DNA of 64,000 bases from Albifimbria verrucaria (taxonomy: Eukaryota; Ascomycota; Sordariomycetes; Hypocreales; Stachybotryaceae), in assembly GCA_020081605.1 (NCBI GenBank), contig JAHREC010000009.1, positions 4,836,001 through 4,900,000 of the forward strand, read 5' to 3'. Position numbers and translations under genes: made by a program. Within the stretch, counting starts at the first letter, position 1. Every line of letters begins with the position of its first letter. Below the pieces are notes generated by a model. That model had not been told where the DNA came from. It was given only the letters and a program-made list of their open reading frames with translations, and did no database searches. Shown here one piece after another: positions 1 to 10,894 of the stretch.

Positions 1-396
1 AAATAATAAACAATTTGCATAGCTTACCATTAATTTGTCTTCTTCCCAACACGTACGCACGCACCTCTGTCTATAACTATATATGTTTCGGAGTTGCCAT
101 GTAGAACAAATAGATGCATCTTCACATGCCCTGTGTGCCTTAATGAATTAGATGATAAGGAAAACACAAGTCCATTGTATTTATAAGTCTTTCCAGACGT
201 AATCAGGAAGCCATTTGTCTAGTGCCTTTGCTGAACGCCTCTTTAGTACCTTTCTCTTTCATGATTCCTGCTGGGCTTAGTTTCGGGGTTTGGTATCAAT
301 TAAAGCCATGTTGACACTGACGACCACGCGCAGGTGTGTTGCTTAAATGACATGTTTGGAAGCGCACGCCAGAATAGTCTTTCCAAATACGAAACA
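1..396. other. intergenic, left edge of window
   Basis: I see no gene, tRNA or repeat here. This is the 3' flank of the minus-strand gene that ends at 397. The short reading frames that overlap it lack coding character. Confidence 0.5.
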
Positions 397-1285
397 TTAA
401 CGATGCCAAATCGGCATCCCAGGTTGCCAGTCTTTTTGCTTATGAACGAAAATGACATCCGTCTCGGAGCCGTCTGGCCCATTTGTCATATCAATACTGG
501 AGTAAACTGTATATCCATAAGTTTCGAGTGTCTGTAGCAGAGCAAGAACCAAGATACGCGTTTCTACGGTCTGGTTGCCATTGGGAAGCCATGGGTCACC
601 GTAGAATTTTAACATGAGCCGACCTTGCACGAGCTCGTGTTCCGACAATTCGCTGCCAAAAGTCTGAATCACTGCCTGTGCAAGGTCCCACTGTATATCA
701 CCCACGATCTTTAGCTTGTCCCAATTGTCAAAGGAAATGGCTAGCCAGTGACACTCGGGCGGCGCCGGATTCTGGGACCTGAACATGAGAGTATCTAAAG
801 TACTGTTTAGAACAGATTCAACATAGAGTTGGTGATGGGCATGATGTACCTTTGTCAAGCTTTTTCTTGCTCATATCCATGGCTACCAAGAGGACCCATC
901 CACGATTATATAACACCTCCAAGACACGGAGCACCAGCAGGCGAGACTCGTCAGCGCCAGATGACCTGTAAGCCCAAGGTCGGCCCCTGAGCTTTATCTG
1001 CATTGACCTACCATAAGGTTCAATCTGCTGAATGCCTTCGGGCCAAGCGGCTTGAATGACACCTTGTAGATGGGCCCCATCTTGGGCAGGAAAATTAATG
1101 AAGCGGATGAGGTCCGTCATGTTCAGGGTGATGCAGGCGAATTGGGTGCGAAAGACAGGCTGAGTGCCAGCACTGCTGGAAGCCGCTGGCATGGCTGCAT
1201 ATGAGGGAGGCACTTCTTTCTCTCCAGTGGCCTGGAGCTCAGAGTCGGAAGGCTCGCCATTGCCGTTTTTGTGTGAAAACTGCAT
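397..1285 (-). CDS. conserved fungal protein with internally duplicated domain
   Basis: Two exons, 1285..850 and 794..397. The 55-bp intron is GTACAT...TTTAG and the junction reads DK|DTLMFR in phase 1, giving 277 aa. The function is unknown. The N-terminus is low-complexity and carries a PPSY (PPxY) motif near residue 26. The rest is a tandem duplication: half one runs from about residue 45 and ends in a stretch with RPW...SRLLVLRVLEVLYNRGW, and half two repeats the pattern with DPW...TRILVLALLQTLETYGY. Each half closes with an acidic D-M-S/T turn. From memory this matches a widespread uncharacterised fungal family with the same two-fold layout and the DKDTL junction. No signal peptide or membrane segment was seen, so it is probably cytosolic. 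There is no frame break. The gene is well supported, the role is not. Confidence 0.86.
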
Positions 1286-1958
1286 ACCAATCGTCTTGCT
1301 TACTTCTTGTCTAGCGTTCTAGTTTTCGTGGTGGGAGGCTGTATGTGGATGCAATCCCTCAATGCAAACGCTGAGTGCGCTGTATTCTGATGGAATTAGG
1401 AGGATTATTGGCCTGGTGAATATCTAGAGGGGTGCTGGATACATTTACTAGAGTTTCAACAAGATGAATAATCGAGGTGACCTATTTGTCTTTTGACAGA
1501 CAGTCGAGAGCCATTGTGGACAGCACCATGATATTTTCAGATCAAGAGACAACGCGCGCACACAACAGGGCTATGCGAACTTGACAAGGACCATGCTGTG
1601 GCAGTGTTTGCGTTTGGTCCATGTAGGAATGGCTAGGCTGACAAGAGCCCGCCTATGGCTTGGTTGCACAAGCCACTAAGGATGCTGTCTAAAGTCCCTG
1701 TGTTGATCGTTTCGGCTTCGCTGAACAGGCGCCAGGCTGCTTTTAAGTTACAGGCTTGATTGACCCTTGTCTTTCCACTGTCTCACTCCACCGCCCACAC
1801 AGCAAAAGTTGGAGTGAGTCGCGGCCTGATCAGAGTTTACTCAACTCCAATGCAACTTTTAATTGCCATTGCCGTGCGCATCGGGCCGTGACGAATCCAG
1901 GTTGCAAAAAGGGAACAAAGCAAAAGGTATATGTGCGGAAGCACTTGTGCTGATCAAT
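1286..1958. other. intergenic, upstream of conserved fungal protein
   Basis: This holds the presumed promoter of the minus-strand gene starting at 1285. No conserved element or additional gene was recognised. Confidence 0.4.
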
Positions 1959-2045
1959 CGACCACGCCAGGAGTCGAACCTGGAATCTTCAGAGGAGGGT
2001 AGCACGAACCGAAATCTGACGCCTTAGCCATTAGGCCACGCGGCC
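1959..2045 (-). tRNA. tRNA-Arg(UCG), with intron
   Basis: On the minus strand the acceptor arm GGCCGCG pairs with CGTGGTC (1966..1960) with wobbles. The D stem is GCCT/AGGC, the anticodon stem TCAGA/TCTGA and the T stem CCAGG/CCTGG with loop TTCGACT. The anticodon loop reads TT-TCG-G, so the anticodon is UCG (Arg). An extra 14 nt directly after position 37 is a standard-position tRNA intron. The discriminator base is G. Confidence 0.93.
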
Positions 2046-3564
2046 CCGAATTGCTTGTGAGAGGATGCGAGCATAATCGCACCAAGTTTCACCGGCGCCG
2101 AGTCTCTTCCTCGCCTGCTGTTTCTCACCAGCAATCAGAGGCTTTCGTCTTTGGCTTTAGATTTGGCGCTCTGCGGTGTCACTCAAGTTGTTGGTTTAGC
2201 AGCAGCAGAGGTAGAATTATCACATGTTCTTTGAGACTCTCGAAATACAAACCAACAACTTTCTCTGGAAAATGCTGAGATTTTGAGAGACTGTCGGAGT
2301 TGTTTGAGATAATGCCTAGGCGAAGATTCAACTCACTGTCTGTTCGGTGTCTGTTCGGTTTCTGGACGACATTCTAAGTGGCAGGCTGGAGGCGGACAAA
2401 CACGACTCCATCAAACCCAAGCAGTACGAATTGTAAGAGCTAATTTCTCTCTGTTTTGCTACCTGATGTGGATTAAGTGATCACACAAAAGTATGGTCCC
2501 CTACAAGCCCCGGAATCCTGCTTCGTGGCACGTCCTTCAATCTGCCGGTTTTTATTCCAGTTCTTCCCTCAGGCAGTGCACCAGACAGCACACTGGCTGC
2601 ACTTGGCTGTCTCCAAGACAGGCTCGTCCTTCTCAAGCTCAGGATAGCGTTGAGTATTTGGGCAGCTCTGCCTTCCCAAGTTGGTTCGACTGTCAGTTAG
2701 CGGTCGTGCGATGCGTGCCATCTCGGTGTCACAGGCCGCACCCCAACCAACGTAACTATAAACACCGATAACATGATAGTTCGTGCCTTTGTAGTTTTTT
2801 GTCTTGATCATGTTACAGTTCTTGCGGACTTCGCAAGGGCAGACGTGCACCTTATAGTTGAACCTGCACATTTTGTTGCAGAAATGGTTTCGCTAAATTT
2901 AATGTGCTGTTAGTGGTGTCGAGGATTTACCAAGGCTGAGATTTTGGATATGTGTGATGACCGGTGGTTCGAATAATTTTCCAATCTAGGAGGAGAAACA
3001 CCTTTTATATGCATCAGGTTGGACTAATAAGAGTATAGCAAGTTGGATACAAACCAGCACCTTGTCACTGTATCGTTGTCGTTCTTGACACTGATCAAGA
3101 AGAGGCTTCTTTGCTTGCTAACAAAACTGATGCAAGCAAACATGGTAAACATGTTTTCCTGTCACCGCATTGCAGCCGTTTGTCGGTTCATAGAGCCACC
3201 CTATGGCAATATCCCAGTGGCTCTTAATCTGCTCTACAAGATAAACAGTGATTATGATAACACAATCACGATATTGCCAACAAACCAAGGACCAGTCACT
3301 GAGGCTCCTGCCGTATGCACATACAACAACATATTGCAAGATACAACCTATCTGATTTGAGTCGGTGACATGGTACCCTATACAGAGTATGTTTGGAAAG
3401 AGAATCAAAGCCCATGGTTTATGAAAGTGATAACAAGAAGTTTCAGCATTTAACAACGGCTCATATTCACATGCTGGCACTGAGGTACTGGCATTCTCCT
3501 TGTTTCCGTGATCCTCTGTCGATCTAATGCTGTTTAGCAGACCGGCCGTCAATCCATCGCATCA
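2046..3564. other. gene-poor stretch between tRNA-Arg and tRNA-Met
   Basis: Several open frames of 75-144 codons occur on both strands but have no intron structure, recognisable family or coherent composition. I treat them as chance. No rRNA or transposon signature was seen. Confidence 0.4.
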
Positions 3565-3670
3565 GTCTTCGTGGCTCAGTTGGTTAGAGCGTTGGTCTCA
3601 TATCGTTTCGATGTGATGAATTTCAAATTCAGCCATCCAAAGGTCGTGAGTTCGAGTCTCACCGAGGACA
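3565..3670 (+). tRNA. tRNA-Met(CAU), elongator type, with 32-nt intron
   Basis: The acceptor GTCTTCG pairs with CGAGGAC and the discriminator is A. The D stem is GCTC/GAGC, the T stem GTGAG/CTCAC with TTCGAGT loop. The anticodon stem is TTGGT/TCCAA with one T-T mismatch. The loop CTCATA gives anticodon CAU. A 32-nt insertion after position 37 is the intron. The A/T-rich intron and the stem agree with fungal elongator tRNA-Met. CAU can in principle also be Ile after modification, but that is a bacterial/organellar case. Confidence 0.9.
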
Positions 3671-4423
3671 CCAATCTTTTGCTGATTCTTTTTGTTCTGT
3701 TCAGAGTCTGGCAACTGAAGTGCTCCACAGTCATCTGAGCAGAGATGGTCGGTGATTTGTGTTCTACGACATGTGAATCCCAGATCTATGCATAGCTCAG
3801 ACTCATCTTAGATCAAGTCTATGAGCAGACCTCTTTTATGGGAACATGATATAATTGCCAACATGTTGTGATCAAAAATCGAATAGTGGAGAGTTGAAGG
3901 CCACCAGTACCTCTCCTACCATGCTGTTTACTCCTTCCTTGTATAAGAACCTTCCGCCTCAATAAAGTTCATCAGCACATGTTTTGGGTATCAAATATTT
4001 TGATGGACAATATCCACTGTAAGGCAGAGCATGACATGGCTGAACTCGGTGAATCTTCACCATCTTCTGCCTTACCGAACATGCAAGATAGTAAGTAGTC
4101 AGTGAGTATTGTAGTATAGGGTTGGTACGGAATCGGAAATCCACAAATTCTTGGTGTTTTCACACAACTAACAACAGCGTGGCTGAAGCAACTCGAGCTG
4201 TCCAGAGGAAAAAAAAAAAAAAAGAGAATGCCGATTGCCTAAAACTCATCAACAGATTTCATGACTCTCCGAGATAGATAACGGCGCTTACTCTTTTACA
4301 CATCGAGAGTAAACAACGAAGTGTGGGTTGGCCCCCTCGCCCCGGCTTAAAAATCAAAATGATATCCAGGAGACATAATAAAAAAGTATACCTGGTGACA
4401 AAAAGATGAGTTTGAAAGGCATG
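3671..4423. other. gene-poor stretch between tRNA-Met and tRNA-Glu
   Basis: No supported gene. It contains a poly-A tract at about 4209-4223. Short frames around 3959-4163 are not convincing. Confidence 0.4.
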
Positions 4424-4507
4424 CTCCGATACTGGGAATCGAACCCAGGGCTGCTCGGGCACTCAGAAGATGAGAGCGAGCGATGTTAGCCACTACACCA
4501 TATCGGA
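4424..4507 (-). tRNA. tRNA-Glu(CUC), with intron
   Basis: On the minus strand the acceptor TCCGATA pairs perfectly with TATCGGA (4431..4425), discriminator G. The D stem is GTGT/ACAT, the anticodon stem GCTCG/CGAGC and the T stem CTGGG/CCCAG with loop TTCGATT. The loop CT-CTC-A gives anticodon CUC. A 12-nt intron follows position 37. Confidence 0.92.
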
Positions 4508-5159
4508 TGAGCTACTCTTGCTTGACTCGTGGCGTGAAAGTTGCGTTCAACTTCCTGGTGGTGGATTCGTACGAGATCTTGGCAGAGAGAAAAATCACAC
4601 ACTAGTGGGACTGTTCTCAGCTGGCGGACGAAAGTAGATTAATCTTTCGACAATAGTGGGTTCTTGTCATGGCTGGGCAGCTTAGGGCACCGGGCGGCCG
4701 ATACACCTGAGTTACGATAGTGGAGACTCATCTCTCGCAGTGATCCAGGGTCATCTGAACCATGACAGGTTCCCGAATGCGAGAACCGAGAGCTAAGACC
4801 ATCACAGGATAGTTAGTAGAAGCACAGATCATTTGGATGCTGATCCTGGAAAGCACTTCGGCCTCTCGGAGCCGAACGAAGCGGAGCAGATTTAGGCCGC
4901 CTGTGCTATCAGATCAAAGACACCACCAGCACTGCTTCACAGAATGGCAAATTCTTTACTGACGCGAGAGAGTAGTAGCTGAGAGACAGCGAAGTCTTTC
5001 CAGGTTATGTCCATATATTTATTTACATGTATCTACATAGAAAAGTCTAGAGGCGAAGGCCAATTTCGAAGCAAGCAACATGGCCAAATGTACAATAATC
5101 CTTTACAGACCTGAAGTTGAAAAACGGACTAAATTACAATGCGACTCCAAAGTCCCCGA
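4508..5159. other. intergenic between tRNA-Glu and FAD oxidoreductase 3' end
   Basis: No gene recognised. It includes the presumed 3' UTR of the minus-strand oxidoreductase. The G/C-rich part at 4640-4900 has short local inverted repeats but no RNA family that I could name. Confidence 0.4.
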
Positions 5160-6691
5160 TCAGAGTCCCTCAATCAGCTTGGGGAGCAGCACGTTGTTGT
5201 ACTCCCATAGAACAGTTGTGAAGCCGGCGGAGAAGGCAGCACCAGTGTACCAGGTAGAGCGGTGTCCCTGGAGGGCGAGCTGCTTCTGGATGAAACCAGA
5301 GCGAAGATCATCAGCAGTGACATGCGCGTGCATCTTGCCGTGGTTGGCAAAGGAGGAGAAGCTGAGAGTGCCGTTGGATGCAGGAACGGTGCCTGCTTCG
5401 ATCAAGGTGTCAATGGTCTCAGCAATGAGGCCCTTCATGCTCTCCGAGGTGTCCTTCTCAGTGCCAACGGCAGTGAACTGGAACAGATCTTCGGTACCAC
5501 CAATGTAGTCCATGCGTCCGAGCTGCGAAGCAGTGGGGAAAACAGTGTAGTTGGTGGATCCAGGCGCAGGCGATCGGTTAGAATAGGCAGTGCTGACCTG
5601 CAGGGAGGGGTGTCGGAGGATGCCGGCGTAGACAGTGGCATACTTGAACTTCTCGAAGACGGCCTCCTCAGTCTCGTCGAGGTGGAAGGGCTCCAAGTTC
5701 TCCAGAGTGGGCTCAAAGGCAATGAGCAGGCGCTTGGCCTTGACGCAGGTCAGCTTCGACTCAGGACCGCGCACCTTGACCAAGACGTCTTGGTCTTCCT
5801 CACGGAGGGCCGAGACAACTGTGCTCGAGTAGAGGACATCATCGCCCAGGAAGTTGGCAATGCTCTCGAACAAATCGAACAGGCGGCCGGATGCAGGGAC
5901 CGCGGCGGCACCAACGCCCAGCAAAGCGCGGACCATAGGAATGCCGGATGCTTGCACTACCCACAAGGTCGGCACGTTCATGGTGTCGCCGAGACCTTGG
6001 GCGGTCGAATCCCAAATCTGGGGACGGCAGCAGCAATGTCATACTTCTCGACGAATTCACCAAAGGGCATCAGAAGGTCCTCTGGGATGGATTCTGGGTC
6101 AGGGAAGTTGAAGAATCCAGGCAACACCATGTCCTCATATGGCTCAATGGCATCAAGATACCTCTGCAGAGCAGGGTACATATCGTTAGGGCCGGGCGCA
6201 GTCCATCCTGCGACAGGCTGACCGGTCTTGAAATCGACATACTTGTAGTCGAGCGTGGTGAACTGCATCGAGCCACTGGTCGACACATTCATGCGCGCCG
6301 GGAAGTCGAAGGTATCCTTATACTCCATCCAGGCCTGAACGCCGACGTTGATGTCCTTGCCTGTCTTGGGGTCATGGTAGAAGTTTGTGTGACCACCCTG
6401 CAGGAGTCAGCGAGAGTCACGATAAAAGTAAGATAGAATTCTGACGCGAGACGCGGGGTCCCAGGGCGATCAGATTGGGGTACTCACGAGCTGATCGGCC
6501 TTCTCAACAAGAAGTACGCTCTTACCGTGGTCGCGTAACCACACGGCAGCGTGAGCACCGGAAGCACCACCACCGACGACAACAACATCCCGAGAGATAG
6601 TCGAGCTGCAGCAGTTGATGCCAGCAGCAGCAGCCACATTAGCAAGGGCGACTGCTAGGCTTACGCCTGTGCGCATGGTGCTGAAATGCAT
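5160..6691 (-). CDS. secreted FAD-dependent amine-oxidase-like oxidoreductase (beta-cyclopiazonate dehydrogenase family)
   Basis: Exon 1 is 6691..6488, the 90-bp intron 6398..6487 (GTGAGT...TGCAG), and exon 2 6397..5160; about 480 aa. An N-terminal hydrophobic Ala-rich stretch (about residues 8-24) looks like a signal peptide. It is followed by the Rossmann dinucleotide-binding motif DVVVVGGGASG and an acidic end to beta-2 (VEKAD), typical of NAD_binding_8/amino-oxidase flavoproteins. The family uses FAD to oxidise C-N or C-C bonds of small molecules; the substrate here is unknown. One base appears missing in the G run at 6020-6023 (CCCC on the coding strand). Restoring it joins ...AAAVP to QIWDST...GLGDTMN, a conserved stretch in the family. 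I read this as a sequence error rather than a pseudogene. No biosynthetic cluster partners were seen nearby. Confidence 0.82.
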
Positions 6692-8349
6692 CTTGACCGA
6701 GAAAGGTTGCAGGTTCTCTTCTTACACGGTGAAGGGTGCCTTGTCTGGCGCAGAATTTGGAGAGAAGGCCAGGGATCTTATGGCGCAAGCCGATGACTTG
6801 CACGGTCTCTCGGTCTCGTCCGAATAGCAATGCCGAAGACTGCATATTAAATCAACACTATGCATATGCTGGTCGAGGGATTCAATATATCCACCGTTGC
6901 CCTGCCGGACGACTCCACTAGTTTCCGAAAAGCGTTATGCTATAAGGTATAGGCAAGATGGGTTTGAGAATAATAATATTGGAAATTTGCCCACAGTTGC
7001 GCCCCCGTAGTCCTAGAGCTCCACGCATATTCATCATAGTATGAGCGTAGCTCTCCGGGGCAGCCGAGCCGGTGCCCTCTTCACTGTAGTTCTGCGGTCT
7101 AGTCCACGGATTGACCACGGGTGCAGCCGTAGTGTTGGTTCCCGCAGTGGAAGACACAGGGGTTGTATTGGGCAATTGCACTCACCTGGCCACCGTGATC
7201 CATCGTGTGGTGGTTTAGCGTTGCCTCCTCACCAGCCCAGCCATTAGCCTGATAAACACGACCCACTCCAGGACTTGTTCTCCACGTCCACCGACCCCTA
7301 CCCCGTCATTTTCGTCTATAACTCCGATGCGGCAGGGTAAAATGTTGGTACTGTATAAGGTTGGGTCATGTCTGAACAAGGGTTGTCAAAGAGGGCCTCG
7401 GTTCACGGTATGGCTTCCAATTGGGCCATCCCACCCAGCAAGTGGCGCCCTCTCGGGTTGAGGAATTTTCGTTATCCGAAACAGACAAAGGTACGGAAGG
7501 AATGGCTTCAACAGGCTCTGAGACATTCTCTTGGCAGGCATTCTGGGAGGAGCTTCTACTCCGCTATTCGGCCGCGAACCCCTATTCGGTTCATCAAGGT
7601 ACGCTAGTCGAAGATCCCTTTGCGTGACCGGATCGTGGTCCGAGGAGGGTGTACGCTTGTTGATCACTTTGAGGGGTGCTGATGATGTTTGACGATATCC
7701 GAACTTGCCATCACTTGTATCAATGGTAGATGTGTAAATTGTAAATACCGAAGTAAGCAACATTGAAGGATTGTTCACGCATGAAGCCTTCAAGGGTTGA
7801 ACGTACCGGGTCCCCGGTACCGTGGTAGAGCATACACACCTTTTCTGCAATATGCAGCAGGGGCTGCAGGTTCGGATCCTTCGCCGTTCTGCGTAAAGAA
7901 AAGGTGGAGGTCGCCGATGGATGCCATCATGAGCCTCTGACGCCTCATGACCCACTGACAATGTCGGCTGTCTGATGCAGGGTATCACCCTCGATTCGGA
8001 AGAATTTTCCTATGCTGGTACGAGTATCGATGACCTTCTGCAAGTAGACCTGGTACCTGCCTCGTATGCACGTTTTTGAGAAAGAAAAGAGACAGCAAGC
8101 ATGGCACCCTGAGGTCCCAGGGGACTGGTCTCCCACATGCTTTCTTCGCTACCGGTAACGGTGTGTCAGTCTGCCGTTTTAAGCGAGCTGGCAAAAGTCT
8201 TCAGGCCTTTACATGACTGTGCCCTCGATTTTGCGTCGACTATGTAAAACACCCCCAGCCCCACTGGTGGTCGTTGATCGTCGCGCGAGATGCTGGTCTG
8301 ACAGCAGTCGTGGTCATTCTGCTCGCTTCCTCTGCGAACAACTATCACG
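6692..8349. other. 1.66-kb intergenic region with unsupported open frames
   Basis: It separates the divergent FAD oxidoreductase and PTH11-like receptor, so both promoters lie here. A 200-codon minus frame (7988..7386) starts with GTG and has no family resemblance. A frame at 7181..6918 on the minus strand has protein-like composition (NTTAAPVVNPWTRP) near a strong GTGAGT donor, but I could not build a gene from it. Confidence 0.35.
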
Positions 8350-10002
8350 ATGCAGGGACCACCTACTGATTTTCCTCCGGAATATGTCAACGCAAACAAT
8401 TCAGCACGGATTGTCGGAGTGATTGGGGTCTTCCATTTCATTGCGTTGACATTTGTGGCGTTGCGGGTGTATGTCCGGCTGGTCATTGTCAGGACTTTCG
8501 GTATTGACGATGGACTCATCATTGTTGCAGGTGTAAGTTTCCAGAAACCTATGATTCCATCCCGTTATGGGTGTAAAAATGTCGCTAATTCAAGTTGTAG
8601 CTGCTCGCGCTCGGCTCATGGATCTGCTTGGTCCTCCAGATACCGTACGGACTGGGTCGTCATGGGCTCACGATACCAATAGAAGATAGACAACGGTTCG
8701 AGCAGATAACGTTTTGGAAAACAGTTCTATCGGATGGCTTTGCAATGGGTTTCTTGCGTATTTCCATGGCCTTCAGTTTGTTGAGCCTCAAGAGAGACCT
8801 TAACTGGTACAGGTGGTCACTCTACGCGGTCATTGGTAATTGATTTTTTCTCCCTCTAGCCGAATGATTTATTTTGCTAACGGACGGGTTTCTCATCCTG
8901 TGAATAGCCTTCGTCATAGCGTACTCCATTCAAGCGATTGCTTGGTTATTCGTCTATTGCACACCGTTTTCAGGATGGTGGGAGTTTCAGTGGATGAACC
9001 CATTCGACCCTCGTTGCCACAGTTTTACGACTTTCGTCAACCTCGTATACTGGAACATCGGTTAGTCTTTTCGTCGTGACTGCACTTCGACGTCTGCATG
9101 GAGCTCATATTGATATCTTTCATAGCTTGCAACATATTTACGGACGTATGCCTGGGAGCACTGCCGGTTCCAATCATCTGGAATCTCAAAATGAGCCTTC
9201 GCTTGCGTTTATACGTGATTGGCATTCTCAATCTCGGATACTTGTAAGACTTCTTCCAATTCTGCTCTTGCAGAACCGAGTAGCTTGTGCTACCTTTTGG
9301 TTCAGCGAAACTTACCAGTTATGTTTTTAGCGCTGTATTGATGGGCATTCTCAAAGCCGTGTACATGCTTACAACGGGTGGCGACCCAGATGCCATCTTC
9401 AATTATTGGGTTCATTTCTGGCAAAAGTAAGTGGACATGCAAATGATGGAACAGGGTGGACCATCCACTCCTTTTCTTGATACCCTCAAACACTAGACAC
9501 ATCCGTTACCGTCCTTTGCTCTCTTGCTAACACAATGGTGGCGAAAAGTATGCAACTGAATATCGGTATCATCGCGGCTTGCGCTTCATTCCTTCGAAGC
9601 CTCGTTGGACGTTTCCTGAAAATCAACTCCTCGGCCGAACGATACGGTAGTAGCTACCCATATAACCGAAGCGGTCGCACTCCCATTGGAGCAACAGGAA
9701 GCAATGCGTATGCTGCGAGTAGGAGACGAACGAGAAACCTAGACGACACTTTACACGACGAATTCGAACTTCATACCAAAAGCGAAGTCCGCGCAACGGC
9801 CCAGGATGTGTCATCAGGAGCTCCTTCGGCGCGTACCACTCGCTCACAGCTTGGTTCGGACGACCACGGTTCGCCAGAAGTTATGCACAATGCTGCAGCC
9901 ACATCGGATTCGAATAGCGAGGAGATAATACTACAAGGGACGGAAAGGACCAATGGGATTGTCTATACGAGGGAGTACACCGTCAAATATGATGACAAAT
10001 AA
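8350..10002 (+). CDS. PTH11-like integral membrane receptor (fungal rhodopsin-fold domain)
   Basis: Six exons: 8350..8532, 8601..8835, 8908..9060, 9126..9243, 9331..9426 and 9549..10002, giving 412 aa. All introns are GT..AG (65-122 bp) and all phases agree without any frame break. It has seven hydrophobic segments in the first ~290 residues. Diagnostic features are the DDGLI after TM1, the Trp-rich loop SGWWEFQWMNPFDPRC, the ...LPVPIIWNLKM segment and the final NIGIIAACASFLRSL. The hydrophilic Ser/Thr-rich tail of ~130 residues is cytosolic. There is no N-terminal cysteine-rich CFEM domain. Family members are candidate G-protein-coupled sensors of surfaces or metabolites. The upstream intergenic region is shared with the divergent FAD enzyme. 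The ligand is unknown. Confidence 0.92.
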
Positions 10003-10421
10003 AAGTTAAATAGTCCTTGTTAATGGTATGTGTGGGATAGGTCTTTGCCAATTGGCACAAGGAAAACGAAGATGTGCCACTGGAAATAGAATATCACCTG
10101 CATTGTCGAAAAGTTTAGTGCACTGAGCCTTGTAGGATATGTGTTGATCCTGTCGGAAGTCCATCTGCAAGATCCTTTCGTGTGAGATGTCTGTCGTCTG
10201 CTATCTAGGTTCAGAAGTTTGAGTCTATTGCCAACAAAGACTACTTGGGTGTCTAGGCTCTCATTGCTTTGACGGGGTCGTCAACACGAACCATTATGAC
10301 GGCAGCGGACGGTCCAGCGGCACCAGTCCAGTAAATGCGCCACTTGCGAGGTGTGTTCCACATAGGCGTGAGGTTGGTGGTGCTGAGTGTCATGGGTGGC
10401 CGCAGTTCTGCCTGGACTTGT

Positions 10422-10894
10422 CTAGAAAGCGAAAAACGGATCGCTAAGCTCGTCGACGTCGGCAGGCTGAATATGCAATTTGACGGGGAGCAGCAACATT
10501 GCCTGCAGGTCCTCACTGGTAATATAGACGCCCAAAAGGGCAGTGGGCTTGAAAGCGGTATGGACAGGCCAGAAGCCGAGGTTGACGGGCCCTGAAGTGA
10601 CACTGGCAACAGGCGGGAGCAGGGTTGGTTGACATGATGCAGAAATATCGATGAGCGGGTCGCTAGCTAGGCGTACCGAGAGCACTTGGCGGGCCGTGTC
10701 GTAATTAGCAGCTATGATTGTAGGGCAAGGTGGACAACAAAACCCCAGTCGATATGGGAGGCCAAGCGCAGAGCGATTGAGGTAGTAGCGGACCGGACTA
10801 TGACGTGGACAGTGTCGCCGTGACGGATGCCGAATAGTGGGACATTTCGGACGGAGTGCCGATGTCCGGGGCGCCGAGGTCGGCAAATCGTCAT
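10422..10894 (-). CDS. hypothetical protein with one frame break
   Basis: I do not recognise it. From ATG at 10894 the frame runs to a stop at about 10712, but adding one base in the G run at 10723-10725 (CCC on the coding strand) continues a coherent reading to the stop at 10422; about 157 aa. The joined part reads ...HLAPTIIAANYDTARQ. It contains alternating hydrophobic and polar segments and no clear signal peptide. A further protein-like stretch follows in another frame down to 10253 (ending VRVDDPVKAMRA). It would join if one T were removed from the T run at about 10432-10436, so the true end may be 10253. It could equally be a decaying gene. Confidence 0.4.

Noticed and set aside
3043..3552. 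105- and 144-codon overlapping frames next to tRNA-Met
   Set aside because: One starts with TTG, both overlap, and neither shows family features.
5262..6436. Long plus-strand frames (up to 319 codons) opposite the FAD oxidoreductase
   Set aside because: Antisense shadows of a gene with a Rossmann motif and intron on the minus strand.
6918..7181. Protein-like minus-strand frame (NTTAAPVVNPWTRP...) preceded by MDHGGQ and a GTGAGT donor
   Set aside because: Composition is suggestive, but no acceptor or phase makes a continuous gene, and the only start in frame is GTG after a stop.
7386..7988. 200-codon minus-strand open frame
   Set aside because: It begins with GTG, its first ATG is far inside, composition is Pro/Arg/Ser-rich in a chance-like way, and no family or intron support exists.
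5160..10002. FAD oxidoreductase as part of a secondary-metabolite cluster
   Set aside because: No PKS, NRPS, terpene synthase, P450 or prenyltransferase anywhere in the window.
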